Shown: piece after piece, positions 1-6,556 of the stretch
Layout of the letters: each line of letters opens with the position of its first letter
Numbering within the stretch: the stretch's first letter is position 1
DNA from: Ferroplasma acidiphilum
GTDB lineage: Archaea > Thermoplasmatota > Thermoplasmata > Thermoplasmatales > Thermoplasmataceae
NCBI RefSeq assembly: GCF_002078355.1
Contig: NZ_CP015363.1
Location: 620,001-684,000 of the forward strand
Length of the DNA stretch: 64,000 nucleotides
Direction: 5' to 3'
The notes under the pieces: model-generated
The model's input: only the letters and a program-made list of their open reading frames with translations
The model's database searches: none
Told to the model about the DNA's origin: nothing
Made by a program: the position numbers and the translations under genes

Positions 1-276
1 GAACTGCTAAAGTCCAGGATTGACATATATTTTGTTGTCAGGCTTTTAGGCCATGAGGATCTTTCTTCCACAGAAATCTATCTCCACCCTACCCAGGATG
101 ACGCAATAAATGCACCTAGAAAATTAAAAGAACAAACAGTCCAAAACTCAGTGGGACTGAACGGTGTGGACTCAAGGGGATTGAAATGGAGTTATACACT
201 TTTCCGGGGGTTTACACATGGCATCTTATGTAAATTCGAGATGTTATTACAATTTGAGAAAAAGATTTGGCCATAG
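1..276 (+). CDS. Tyrosine recombinase/integrase, C-terminal end (partial)
   Basis: The frame is open from base 1 to a TAG at 274-276. It contains the C-terminal box of the XerC/D-like integrase fold: LLGHEDLSSTEIY, with the conserved His of LGHED and the Tyr nucleophile of TEIY. The N-terminal part with the catalytic Arg and Lys lies outside the window. The att-like repeat at 167-182 falls inside the 3' part, so the last 30 or so codons after it are probably read-through into the neighbouring element. It is a different gene from the integrase at 5608-6463 but has the same layout: C terminus over the att site. I infer that it belongs to a second element inserted in tandem to the left. Confidence 0.75.
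   Translation, partial: ELLKSRIDIYFVVRLLGHEDLSSTEIYLHPTQDDAINAPRKLKEQTVQNSVGLNGVDSRGLKWSYTLFRGFTHGILCKFEMLLQFEKKIWP
167..182. repeat. att-like direct repeat (inner copy)
   Basis: Bases TGGACTCAAGGGGATT are identical to 6445-6460, which is the 3' end of the tRNA-Ala gene (discriminator base, acceptor strand and part of the T arm). After this block the two copies differ by one T (GAA here, TGAA at the tRNA). I read it as the junction left when an element integrated into the tRNA 3' end. Confidence 0.75.
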
Positions 277-382
277 CATTGCCGGAACCATTATGAATTA
301 CTGGTATTATTACAATGTAGACCCTCCAGAAGACCAGGATATAGCATTAGAATATTTTATTCTTAAAAGGGATGTTAAATGA
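218..382 (+). CDS. Small hypothetical protein, 54 aa, first gene of element operon
   Basis: The ATG at 218 is preceded by GGGGGT about five bases upstream, and the frame runs to a TGA at 380-382. The product is basic and aromatic at its N end (RCYYNLRKRFGH, then NYWYYYNV) with an acidic centre. Its stop overlaps the start of the next ORF as ATGA (379-382), the same coupling that links the next gene to the winged-helix gene. That coupling is the main support that this short frame is translated. I recognise no family. The Arg/Lys-rich N terminus would fit nucleic-acid binding, but that is a guess. Confidence 0.5.
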   Translation: MASYVNSRCYYNLRKRFGHSIAGTIMNYWYYYNVDPPEDQDIALEYFILKRDVK

Positions 383-615
383 TTTTTAGAATCAATGTAA
401 AAAATGAAAATTCGTTTCTTCAAGTCATATTATATGAGAATGGAAGTAAATACCTTGTTTTTCCGAAGTTAATTTTAATTCATAATTTTTTAGCCCAAAG
501 TGGAAGCAGTACAGAGAAGTTCCTATTTATAAAGGTTTTACATCAATTTATAGACAGTTTCTCATGCAAATATGGAAGCAGTAAAGTGGAAGCACATGTG
601 AGGTTGCATATATGA
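379..615 (+). CDS. Small hypothetical protein, 78 aa
   Basis: The ATG at 379 overlaps the previous stop (ATGA) and has AAAGGGATG just upstream as a possible ribosome binding site. The stop at 613-615 overlaps the ATG of the winged-helix gene in the same way. The composition is mixed, with hydrophobic strands, and no family is recognised. The reading frame contains three copies of the DNA word TGGAAGCA (501, 573, 587), so this stretch may serve as DNA sites as well as, or instead of, coding sequence. The double ATGA coupling is why I list it. Confidence 0.45.
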   Translation: MIFRINVKNENSFLQVILYENGSKYLVFPKLILIHNFLAQSGSSTEKFLFIKVLHQFIDSFSCKYGSSKVEAHVRLHI

Positions 616-1679
616 GGATATTTAATCCTGGACCTGAATATTCCCAGATCATTTCTTATCTATTAACAGGCAAATCAGCAAGGGAAATTGGAAGGATTAT
701 GGGATACAAGTCGGGAGGTACAGTATCCAAGAAAATTAAAAGGCTTATCAACCATGGATATTTAATAAACCATACGGGTCCTGACAACCGGTTTTATTCA
801 ATAACACTGAAAGGCTATTCTATAATAGGCAATAAAAGGGAAGATAACTCCCCCACACAGTCAGGCAAAGTGGAAGCACTTACAGAAAACTCTGATAAGT
901 TCTACCGGCTCCATGCACTTCAAATTAAGTACTGGCTAAAAACACCACTTCCGGCAGAGAATATACACATAATTTCATTCAAGGACCATCCAACGCATTT
1001 AAGGAATCTAAGAAACCATTCCGATTTAATAGTCGAATTTAAGGATTTCAACGTAACTGTTTCCACAAGGGCAATAAAGTTTACAAACCTCGAGGTAAGG
1101 ATGCCCTATAAAGAGGTTAACGATCCTCAAATCCTGTTAACAAAAGCCATGGCTCTAATTGAACCGGAAGTTGAGCATATAGAGTCACTTCTGTCAAAGC
1201 ACATTCCAGGATTAAAATTACAAAGGCTGGCAAACAATGTCCTTGATGCTGTAGTAACCAGGGGTGAAATAGCAATTGAAAACGATGAACTGGCCATTAA
1301 TGTGGGCAAAATCCAGAAAGATACCGGGGAAAAGTTAAGAATTTATGATCCGGATGATGGCAAAATTTCCGAAATAGTTGACTTCAGCAAAGGCCCGGCA
1401 GAGTTTGAATCAGTACATCCAAAGAAATTAATTGAAAATCTGGAAATATATAAGCAATTTTTAGATGATTTGAATTCCGGAAAATTCTATGACAGAATCA
1501 ATAAGATAGTAGAGGTGCAGGAGAAAACGATGCAAATCCAGGAAAAGCAGGAAGAAATCCAGAAGAACGCTTTTAGCCAGTTTGACGAAAGGATAAATGA
1601 GCACTTGAATTTAGTGAACAATTTAGCAACCCAATTTTTCCATGCACTGGACGAATTAAAAAATTATATGATGAGGTGA
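612..1679 (+). CDS. Winged-helix protein with C-terminal coiled coil
   Basis: The product has 355 aa. Residues 1-75 look like a winged-helix DNA-binding domain: the helix-turn-helix is around GKSAREIGRIMGYKS, the recognition helix GTVSKKIKRLINHGYL, and the wing ends in FYSITLKGYSIIG. The middle is a mixed region of unknown fold. From about residue 300 it is an amphipathic helix rich in Glu, Gln and Lys (VQEKTMQIQEKQEEIQKNA), probably a coiled coil. It sits ATGA-coupled behind two small genes and four bases before a serine recombinase. I infer an element maintenance role, either replication initiation, partition or regulation; no polymerase or primase motif is visible, so replication is not shown. 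Confidence 0.65.
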   Translation: MRIFNPGPEYSQIISYLLTGKSAREIGRIMGYKSGGTVSKKIKRLINHGYLINHTGPDNRFYSITLKGYSIIGNKREDNSPTQSGKVEALTENSDKFYRLHALQIKYWLKTPLPAENIHIISFKDHPTHLRNLRNHSDLIVEFKDFNVTVSTRAIKFTNLEVRMPYKEVNDPQILLTKAMALIEPEVEHIESLLSKHIPGLKLQRLANNVLDAVVTRGEIAIENDELAINVGKIQKDTGEKLRIYDPDDGKISEIVDFSKGPAEFESVHPKKLIENLEIYKQFLDDLNSGKFYDRINKIVEVQEKTMQIQEKQEEIQKNAFSQFDERINEHLNLVNNLATQFFHALDELKNYMMR

Positions 1680-1683
1680 AGAT

Positions 1684-2286
1684 ATGATTGTAGGTTTATA
1701 TGCAAGGGTAAGCACAAAGGATAAGGAGCAGAATCCTGAAAACCAGCTGATCAGGTTAAGGGAATACTGCAATGCAAGGAAATGGAATTATAAAGAATAT
1801 ATCGATTTTGCATCCGGTTCAAAGAAAGACAGGCCAGGATTAAAGCAAATACTGGATGATCTGGACAAGCTTGATGGGATACTGGTTTTAAGATTGGATC
1901 GATTCGGAAGGTCCTTGCAAAACCTGCTTGAATGCTTCAATATTATTAGATCTCAAGGAAAGTTCTTTGAAGCCATCGACCAGGGATTGAAAATCTCGGA
2001 GAAAAAGGATCCAATGAATGATTTTATGCTTGCCATTTTAGGTGCAGCTGCGGAATTTGAAAGGGAATTAATATCTGAAAGGGTAAAAGATGGCATGGCA
2101 AGGGCCATGAAGGAAAACAAAAAGATTGGACGGCCACGCATTTTAGACAAAAAGAATATAAGTGCTTCAAATATTATTAAATTAAGGGAAAGCGGAAAAT
2201 CAATAAGGGAAATATCCCAAATTGTAGGGATAAAGAGGTCAACGGTATATGACATAATAAAATCGTCCGAAAAACCTATACGTTAA
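1684..2286 (+). CDS. Serine recombinase (resolvase/invertase family)
   Basis: The 200-aa product has the size and order of a small serine recombinase. The catalytic N-terminal domain has Ser10 in YARVSTKDKEQNPENQ, followed by the LRLDRFGRS arginine motif and the EFERELISERVKDGMARA helix E region. A C-terminal Hin-like helix-turn-helix follows (SIREISQIVGIKRSTVYDII). GAGGTGA precedes the ATG at a good distance. These enzymes cut and rejoin DNA through a 5' phosphoserine. It may resolve multimers or invert DNA within the element. It is separate from the tyrosine integrase that presumably handled entry into the tRNA gene. Confidence 0.9.
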   Translation: MIVGLYARVSTKDKEQNPENQLIRLREYCNARKWNYKEYIDFASGSKKDRPGLKQILDDLDKLDGILVLRLDRFGRSLQNLLECFNIIRSQGKFFEAIDQGLKISEKKDPMNDFMLAILGAAAEFERELISERVKDGMARAMKENKKIGRPRILDKKNISASNIIKLRESGKSIREISQIVGIKRSTVYDIIKSSEKPIR

Positions 2287-2328
2287 AATCAATGATTTCT
2301 TTATATATACCCTGGTACTTTTTTTACT

Positions 2329-2355
2329 GTCCGGAAAAGAAATCTTTAACGGACA
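2329..2355. other. Short inverted repeat after the recombinase operon
   Basis: TGTCCG (2329-2334) and CGGACA (2350-2355) form a perfect 6-bp inverted repeat with a 15-base AT-rich loop, 43 bases after the recombinase stop and downstream of a T-run. It could be a transcript end or a recombinase-associated site; the sequence does not decide. Confidence 0.3.
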
Positions 2356-2399
2356 CATCTAAGAATGTTTTCTACTCTAATTCATACAACTTTACATTT

Positions 2400-2612
2400 T
2401 CTATATCTATACCAGTTAGTGTCTGTGGTAAAGCCGGCAACATTAGATAGAGGGACCGATATATTATTTCCTTCAGGCTCGCTCAGAGTAACTTCATTTT
2501 GGGAAACACGTACAATAGTTACGTACCTATTTTTTTCGCCTTTTAGCTGAAGCTTTATATCCTCCCCTTGTTTTCTATTAATTTTTTTTAAATCCGGATT
2601 TCTGCTTCAAGG
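2400..2612 (-). pseudogene. Broken copy of the 88-aa gene at 4639-4905
   Basis: Read on the minus strand, this stretch encodes LQLKGEKNRYVTIVRVSQNE, SVPLSNVAGFTT and a WYR end, matching the intact copy at 4639-4905. In the equivalent of LIENQGKDIKL one base is missing (29 instead of 30 nucleotides over TTAATAG to ATAAAG), so the two halves are in different frames. Upstream of that the similarity fades (only a PDLKKK-like trace of SEFKTK remains) and no start codon is kept. The 61-bp core at 2485-2545 is identical to the intact copy, whereas the stretch to its left differs at many positions. The rest of the gap to 2823 shows nothing I can name. Confidence 0.75.
2485..2545. repeat. 61-bp perfect direct repeat, copy 1
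   Basis: This stretch is identical base for base to 4733-4793. It lies in the broken copy of the 88-aa gene. The neighbouring sequence to 2410 is only moderately similar, so identity is concentrated here. Confidence 0.85.
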
Positions 2613-2823
2613 TTCGTTGGCAATCTTGGCAGCATGAATACTGCATTCGATTCCAGATATCCTTGTATGCATGTGCATCTCATACTCCGAGAAATTAATA
2701 TATACCCCCAATTCTCCACGAAATCTTAATCCAAGTATGTAATAGACATACAGGGTATGGCAATAGTTTTGATGTCCACCCTATATATCAAGTCTTTTCT
2801 GAACGAATGAAACTTAATATCAT

Positions 2824-3285
2824 TCACTGCATATAAGTTCTAACTCTGCCTCTACTATTTACTAATAAATATATAGGTATAGCAAGTGAAACGATAAACG
2901 GGATAATAGTAATAATGAAAATCATAGAATACGAGAATATTTTAAAAATGTTTGGTTCAATATTAGGTGGAAAAAACGGTAAAATGAATACATAAAGCGA
3001 TAACATAACAACTAAAAGTATCCATAATGCAAGATTAGATTTCATATGTTTATGAGTGATTTTACTTTTTAAATAGTCTAAATAGAAAAAAATATCTAAC
3101 GCTGCAAGTGCTACAAGTATAGCAGGCAGGATGCCGGTATAATAATTATATGAGAAGCTTATAATATTGCCTATAGAGCCAAGATAAAGTAATCTATAAC
3201 TCACTATACTAATCATAAATACCCAAATTATTGCAAAAATTCTTAGGTAATTGTTTATCTTTTTTATATTTTCTGACCTGTTCAT
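2824..3285 (-). CDS. Four-helix membrane protein, candidate immunity partner
   Basis: The start ATG at 3285 (MNRSENIKK) is preceded by GGTGAT at good spacing, five bases after the stop of the upstream gene. A longer frame with an upstream Met overlaps that gene and is less likely. The 153-aa product has four hydrophobic segments, roughly residues 15-32, 45-65, 80-105 and 115-140, short loops and a basic C terminus (NSRGRVRTYMQ). I recognise no family. Tight coupling behind an exported protein with a membrane-active-looking segment suggests either immunity or an export/anchoring role; both are inference. Confidence 0.6.
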   Translation of the reverse strand: MNRSENIKKINNYLRIFAIIWVFMISIVSYRLLYLGSIGNIISFSYNYYTGILPAILVALAALDIFFYLDYLKSKITHKHMKSNLALWILLVVMLSLYVFILPFFPPNIEPNIFKIFSYSMIFIITIIPFIVSLAIPIYLLVNSRGRVRTYMQ

Positions 3286-3289
3286 AATA

Positions 3290-4300
3290 TCACCATGGTG
3301 GAGATACGCTTGGCCAAACACTGGCATGCGGTGCTAAACTTGTGATTTGCAGACCAGTACCCAGGGGTTCAGTTGTTAAAAATGGAAAATATAGCCATCC
3401 TCCTGAATATACCAGTTGACCATTAAAATTATATGCCTGATTTGAGTGCGCGCCAAGTTCTCCATAGGCTCCTGTATCCCAAAAATCCCACCAATATCCC
3501 TCAGAGACGGCTATCTCGACATATGGAACAGTAGTATCCTGACTGGTGGTATGTAAATTTACAAAACTTGCCCACGAAAACGCAACAACCGCCCCCAATA
3601 TTCCTGCAACGGCCGCTATGGCTGCAGAAGCAGCAAAAACAGCTCCTACTGCCAGTCCTGTAACACCCCCTATGAGTGTCATAAGATTGGTAAAGTCACC
3701 TGTTCCTATAGGACCCTGAAAAGTATCAGACGCATAGAATACCCATGCATTTCCCCATCCATATGATTGATGGTATGTCTCTGGGTCCACAGAGATTAAT
3801 TTAGCGTTCTTGCCATTAATTATATAAACCGATTTGTTCCCTATATTCTTATTCACATTTTCACGATAAATTATCGATTTTATATTAAGGCTATTATCTG
3901 TTGTTTCGATATATTCTATATAGTTGGCTCCTACTAATGTTGTATTTTGATTTCTAGCACCTCGCGGCATTTTGCTGTTATTTATTGTCAATTGTAAATA
4001 TATCTGATTATTGATTACAGCATATTTTTCTGTGAAGTTTTTAATTGAGCTTCTATTTAATAATGAGGATTTCGACAAATTAACTGGCTTCCAATTTAAA
4101 TTCCTGTTTTCAAAATTATTCTGTGCAAACCTGCTATTTATATTATTTATGGTACTGGCGTTCATTTCAAATTGTGGTAATATGTTATTAGTTGCTGTAT
4201 TGTTTTGAGCTGTATGCATATTGTCCGTTGCAGGGACAAAGGCTATCATTACAAATACTGCTGCCATTAATACACCTGTTATTACCCTCTTTTTATTCAC
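3290..4300 (-). CDS. Exported protein with Gly/Ala-rich hydrophobic core segment
   Basis: I prefer the GTG at 4300 (V-NKKRVITGV) because the basic NKKR then directly precedes a signal-peptide core (LMAAVFVMIAFVPA); a frame from ATG 4330 adds ten residues. The product has 336 aa. After the signal come a long Asn-rich region and a Tyr/Trp-rich stretch (QSYGWGNAWVFYA). Residues 205-247 form a hydrophobic segment dense in small residues (LIGGVTGLAVGAVF, then AVAGILGAVVAF), like glycine-zipper pore or membrane-insertion segments. The C-terminal tail is aromatic (YWWDFWDTGAYGELG). No known family is recognised. It is followed after four bases by a four-helix membrane protein. A secreted toxin or archaeocin is a possibility, not shown. 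Confidence 0.6.
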   Translation of the reverse strand: MNKKRVITGVLMAAVFVMIAFVPATDNMHTAQNNTATNNILPQFEMNASTINNINSRFAQNNFENRNLNWKPVNLSKSSLLNRSSIKNFTEKYAVINNQIYLQLTINNSKMPRGARNQNTTLVGANYIEYIETTDNSLNIKSIIYRENVNKNIGNKSVYIINGKNAKLISVDPETYHQSYGWGNAWVFYASDTFQGPIGTGDFTNLMTLIGGVTGLAVGAVFAASAAIAAVAGILGAVVAFSWASFVNLHTTSQDTTVPYVEIAVSEGYWWDFWDTGAYGELGAHSNQAYNFNGQLVYSGGWLYFPFLTTEPLGTGLQITSLAPHASVWPSVSPPW

Positions 4301-4638
4301 AACGAAATTAACACATGAATATATATACATATTTCTGTAATAATACTAGTGAATAATTTATTATTTAATAATTTATCGGTTAATTTTTGTAATACAAACT
4401 ATCCGTGCATCAGTATTTACTGGATTCGAATTCATATGAGAATTAAATGTTATAAAAACAGAGCAATTAATTTTGTGGTTTTACACAATATCTAGGTAAT
4501 TTTTTTTTAATTATATTGTTCTGGTGCATTGCATTCTTTAAATATTGTAAAATGTGGTATTCAGGAAGGACTTCATTTCAAATTGTTAAACTTTTACCAT
4601 ATTTTAGAATATTTTTCTATTATAATTCTATCAAAAAT
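4301..4638. other. AT-rich intergenic stretch within the element
   Basis: There are about 340 very AT-rich bases between the exported-protein gene and the 88-aa gene. The part next to 4301 should hold the promoter of the leftward cassette. I see no gene, tRNA or clear hairpin in the rest. Confidence 0.5.
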
Positions 4639-4905
4639 TTACATTTTCTTTTGTCTATACCAGTCAGTTTCGGTGGTAAAACCGGCTACATTTGATAGAG
4701 GAACTGAAATAACTTCTCCCCCTGGTTCACTTAGAGTAACTTCATTTTGGGAAACACGTACAATAGTTACGTACCTATTTTTTTCGCCTTTTAACTGAAG
4801 CTTTATATCTTTTCCCTGATTCTCTATTAATTTTGTTTTGAATTCAGATGGAGTGATCCAGGCACTTTTCTGAATTTCCCCAAATTTATTTCTATCAATT
4901 AACAT
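4639..4905 (-). CDS. Hypothetical protein, 88 aa (intact copy of a duplicated gene)
   Basis: The frame runs from ATG 4905 (MLIDRNKFGEIQKSAW) to 4639. It alternates hydrophobic and polar residues in the centre (DIKLQLKGEKNRYVTIVRVS, then EVTLSEPGGEVISVPLSNV), which predicts a small beta-barrel or beta-sheet domain, with a charged end WYRQKKM. I do not recognise a family; an Sm/SH3-like fold is conceivable. A broken copy lies at 2400-2612, and the exported-protein cassette sits exactly between the two copies. Retention of one intact copy suggests that the protein is still used. Confidence 0.6.
   Translation of the reverse strand: MLIDRNKFGEIQKSAWITPSEFKTKLIENQGKDIKLQLKGEKNRYVTIVRVSQNEVTLSEPGGEVISVPLSNVAGFTTETDWYRQKKM
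4733..4793. repeat. 61-bp perfect direct repeat, copy 2
   Basis: This stretch is identical to 2485-2545, in the same orientation. It is inside the intact 88-aa gene. The two copies lie 2.25 kb apart and flank the exported/membrane gene pair. Confidence 0.85.
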
Positions 4906-4992
4906 ATACGAATATAGACATTTTCACTATTTAATTATTGGTATATAGAATTTTAAAAGATAACCACAAAGTTACAATAAGTTTTAAAATTT

Positions 4993-5346
4993 TTATTTAT
5001 CTAATTTGCTTCCACAATTTTTGCAATACTTTGCATCCTCATCATTTTTAGTACCGCATACAGGGCATATTTTGTATTGTCCACTGGACTTACTGTTTGT
5101 TATTTCATTGATATTTTTAAATTGCCCAGCTATGGCATGTCCGTATTCTGTCAGGGAAATATAAATAATCCTTCTACCAATATATTTCTTCTCTGTACGA
5201 ATGACGCCTTGTTCTTCCAATCTTTTCACAGTGCTTTCCATAGTGCCTGTAGATGGGACTACTTTCAACAAATCAGTTTTCTTGACTTTATCATGATCTA
5301 ATAAAAATATTAGTATTGATGGTGCGTACTTTCCAAGATTAGACAT
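4993..5346 (-). CDS. MarR-like winged-helix regulator with C-terminal zinc ribbon
   Basis: The product has 117 aa from ATG 5346, which has AAAGGTGAT about nine bases upstream; a GTG five codons earlier overlaps that site and is rejected. Residues 1-80 are a winged helix: HDKVKKTDLLKVVPSTGTME then STVKRLEEQGVIRTE and a wing at RRIIYISLTEYG. Residues 92-112 are a zinc ribbon with CPVCG and CKNCG. Such fusions are common small transcription regulators in archaea. It is divergent from the ribbon-helix-helix/integrase pair, so it may control that promoter or the leftward accessory genes. Confidence 0.75.
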   Translation of the reverse strand: MSNLGKYAPSILIFLLDHDKVKKTDLLKVVPSTGTMESTVKRLEEQGVIRTEKKYIGRRIIYISLTEYGHAIAGQFKNINEITNSKSSGQYKICPVCGTKNDEDAKYCKNCGSKLDK

Positions 5347-5439
5347 ATCGATAAATATCACCTTTCATATATCTAAAATAGGAAACGGTATTTAAGTTAA
5401 ACATATATTTCATATTTCAGCTTTCGAAAATAGAAATCA

Positions 5440-5447
5440 TTTATATG
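5440..5447 (+). promoter_or_regulatory. TATA box of the ribbon-helix-helix/integrase operon
   Basis: TTTATATG is centred about 25 bases before the ATG at 5469, the spacing expected for a leaderless archaeal transcript. It sits in the divergent gap shared with the zinc-ribbon regulator. Confidence 0.5.
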
Positions 5448-5468
5448 CAATTATATACTGTCTTTATC

Positions 5469-5600
5469 ATGAGAATTAAAAAAATGATAACCATAAGCCA
5501 GGAGAACTATGATTTTTTGAAACAGCACCCTGAGATTAAACTTAGCGCGTTAGTAGAGAATGGCATAAATGAGTACCGTACTGTTATTAAGAACAGGTGA
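5469..5600 (+). CDS. Ribbon-helix-helix (CopG/Arc-like) protein, 43 aa
   Basis: The short frame begins MRIKKMITISQENYDFLKQ and ends EYRTVIKNR. A basic beta-strand (KKMITIS), then helix ENYDFLKQHP, then helix KLSALVENGINEYRTVI match the beta-alpha-alpha order of ribbon-helix-helix DNA-binding proteins. It starts leaderless behind a TATA box, and its last codons contain the AGGTGAT that serves as ribosome binding site for the integrase ATG at 5608. The two are therefore translationally coupled, and this protein probably regulates the integrase. Confidence 0.65.
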   Translation: MRIKKMITISQENYDFLKQHPEIKLSALVENGINEYRTVIKNR

Positions 5601-5607
5601 TAAATTC

Positions 5608-6463
5608 ATGGTAAACTATACTGATTTTGAAGATTGGATGTATGAACGCTTTTCAAAAAGCACAATAATAGACACTTTAAGGAAAATACGATACCGGGGA
5701 AAGCATTTAGATTTGTCTTCGAGGGAATCAATGCTTGAATTTTTAAGGAAAGAAAGGAGAAATGGGTCACCTAAACAGAAAGTAAATGGATATATAAAAT
5801 ATTTAAATCGCCTGCTCACATTCGAAGGACTTGATAAAATAGATTATATTCCCGAATTAAGAAATAATTCTTTCAGAAAAAGGGCATTTGCCACTGACCA
5901 GATCCAAACATTAATTGTGAAAAGTAAGGGGAAAACAATAGAAGACAAACGTAACCATGCAATGATACTGCTTGCCCTTAATACAGGTTTAAGAAGATCC
6001 GAAATATGCAATATAAAAGTAGAAGACAGACATAATAATTTTTTAACTGTAAATTATGGAAAAGGTGAAAAGAGCAGGGATGTGTTTTTAGATGACAATA
6101 CTAGGAAGGTAATAATGGATTACTCATTCATTAGAAATAACAACGATATGCCATACCTATTCACAACCAAGAAAGGAAAGGTAACTCCAGGATATTAAGA
6201 AAAAGACAGGTATAAATGAGTTCAGCTGGCATAAATGCAGGCATACATATGCACATAATATGATTAAAAATGACATAGATTTAGAAAGCCTCCGCCAAAT
6301 GCTGGGCCATGAAGATTTAGCCACTACTGGAATATATTCGAGGATGAACACAGAGGAAGCATTAGAAAGGATTAAAGGTAAATCTATAAAATTTTGCAAT
6401 GAATTTTCCATGTTCAAATCTTCCAAACCCTGTGACATTGCTAATGGACTCAAGGGGATTTGA
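5608..6463 (+). pseudogene. Tyrosine integrase with a frameshift near 6195
   Basis: The first frame (5608-6198, 196 aa) carries the SAM-like N-terminal domain and the catalytic Arg and Lys regions (NTGLRRSEICNIKVED, YGKGEKSRD) and stops at TAA 6196. From about 6194 the next forward frame continues the same protein: FSWHKCRHTYAHNMI gives the HxxR box, LGHEDLATTGIYSRM gives His and the Tyr nucleophile, and the frame ends at 6463 inside the tRNA 3' end. All catalytic residues exist but are split over two frames. ATG 5608 is preceded by AGGTGAT. The break is either an inactivating indel, a sequencing error or recoding. I favour inactivation. Confidence 0.8.
6445..6460. repeat. att repeat within the tRNA-Ala 3' end
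   Basis: The outer copy of the 16-bp repeat also found at 167-182. It encodes the discriminator A, the 3' acceptor strand and part of the T arm of the tRNA, and at the same time the last codons of the integrase. Confidence 0.75.
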
Positions 6464-6516
6464 ACCCCTGCCCTCTTCCATGCCAAGGAAGCGATCTACC
6501 GCTGATCTATGAGCCC
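6445..6516 (-). tRNA. tRNA-Ala (anticodon GGC)
   Basis: The 72-nt cloverleaf has acceptor GGGCTCA paired with TGAGTCC and discriminator A, including the G3:U70 pair that identifies alanine tRNA. The D arm is GATC/GATC, the anticodon stem CTTCC/GGAAG with loop TTGGCAT, and the T arm AGGGG TTCAAAT CCCCT. CCA is not encoded. A TTTATA box lies about 25 bases upstream on the minus strand. Its 3' end is the integration target of the element to the left. Confidence 0.97.
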
Positions 6517-6556
6517 TGATTGCTGTATTGCCATATCCAGTATAAATTTTATCCTA

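Larger units (their letters stand above)
167..6460. mobile_element. Integrative element at the tRNA-Ala gene (about 6.3 kb)
   Basis: The element is bounded by the 16-bp direct repeats at 167-182 and 6445-6460. The outer copy is part of an intact tRNA-Ala, and the integrase gene lies against the tRNA, the usual geometry of tRNA-targeting integrative plasmids and viruses. Its genes run in three blocks: a rightward ATGA-coupled operon (218-2286), a leftward accessory block (2400-5346) and a rightward regulator/integrase pair (5469-6463). No capsid, replicative polymerase or conjugation gene is visible. The frameshifted integrase suggests that the element may no longer move on its own, although it also has a serine recombinase. 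Confidence 0.7.

Noticed and set aside
2365-2550. Plus-strand frames over the duplicated 88-aa gene (also 4529-4798)
   Set aside because: They are the reverse strand of the real minus-strand gene and its broken copy; the similarity between them reflects that duplication.
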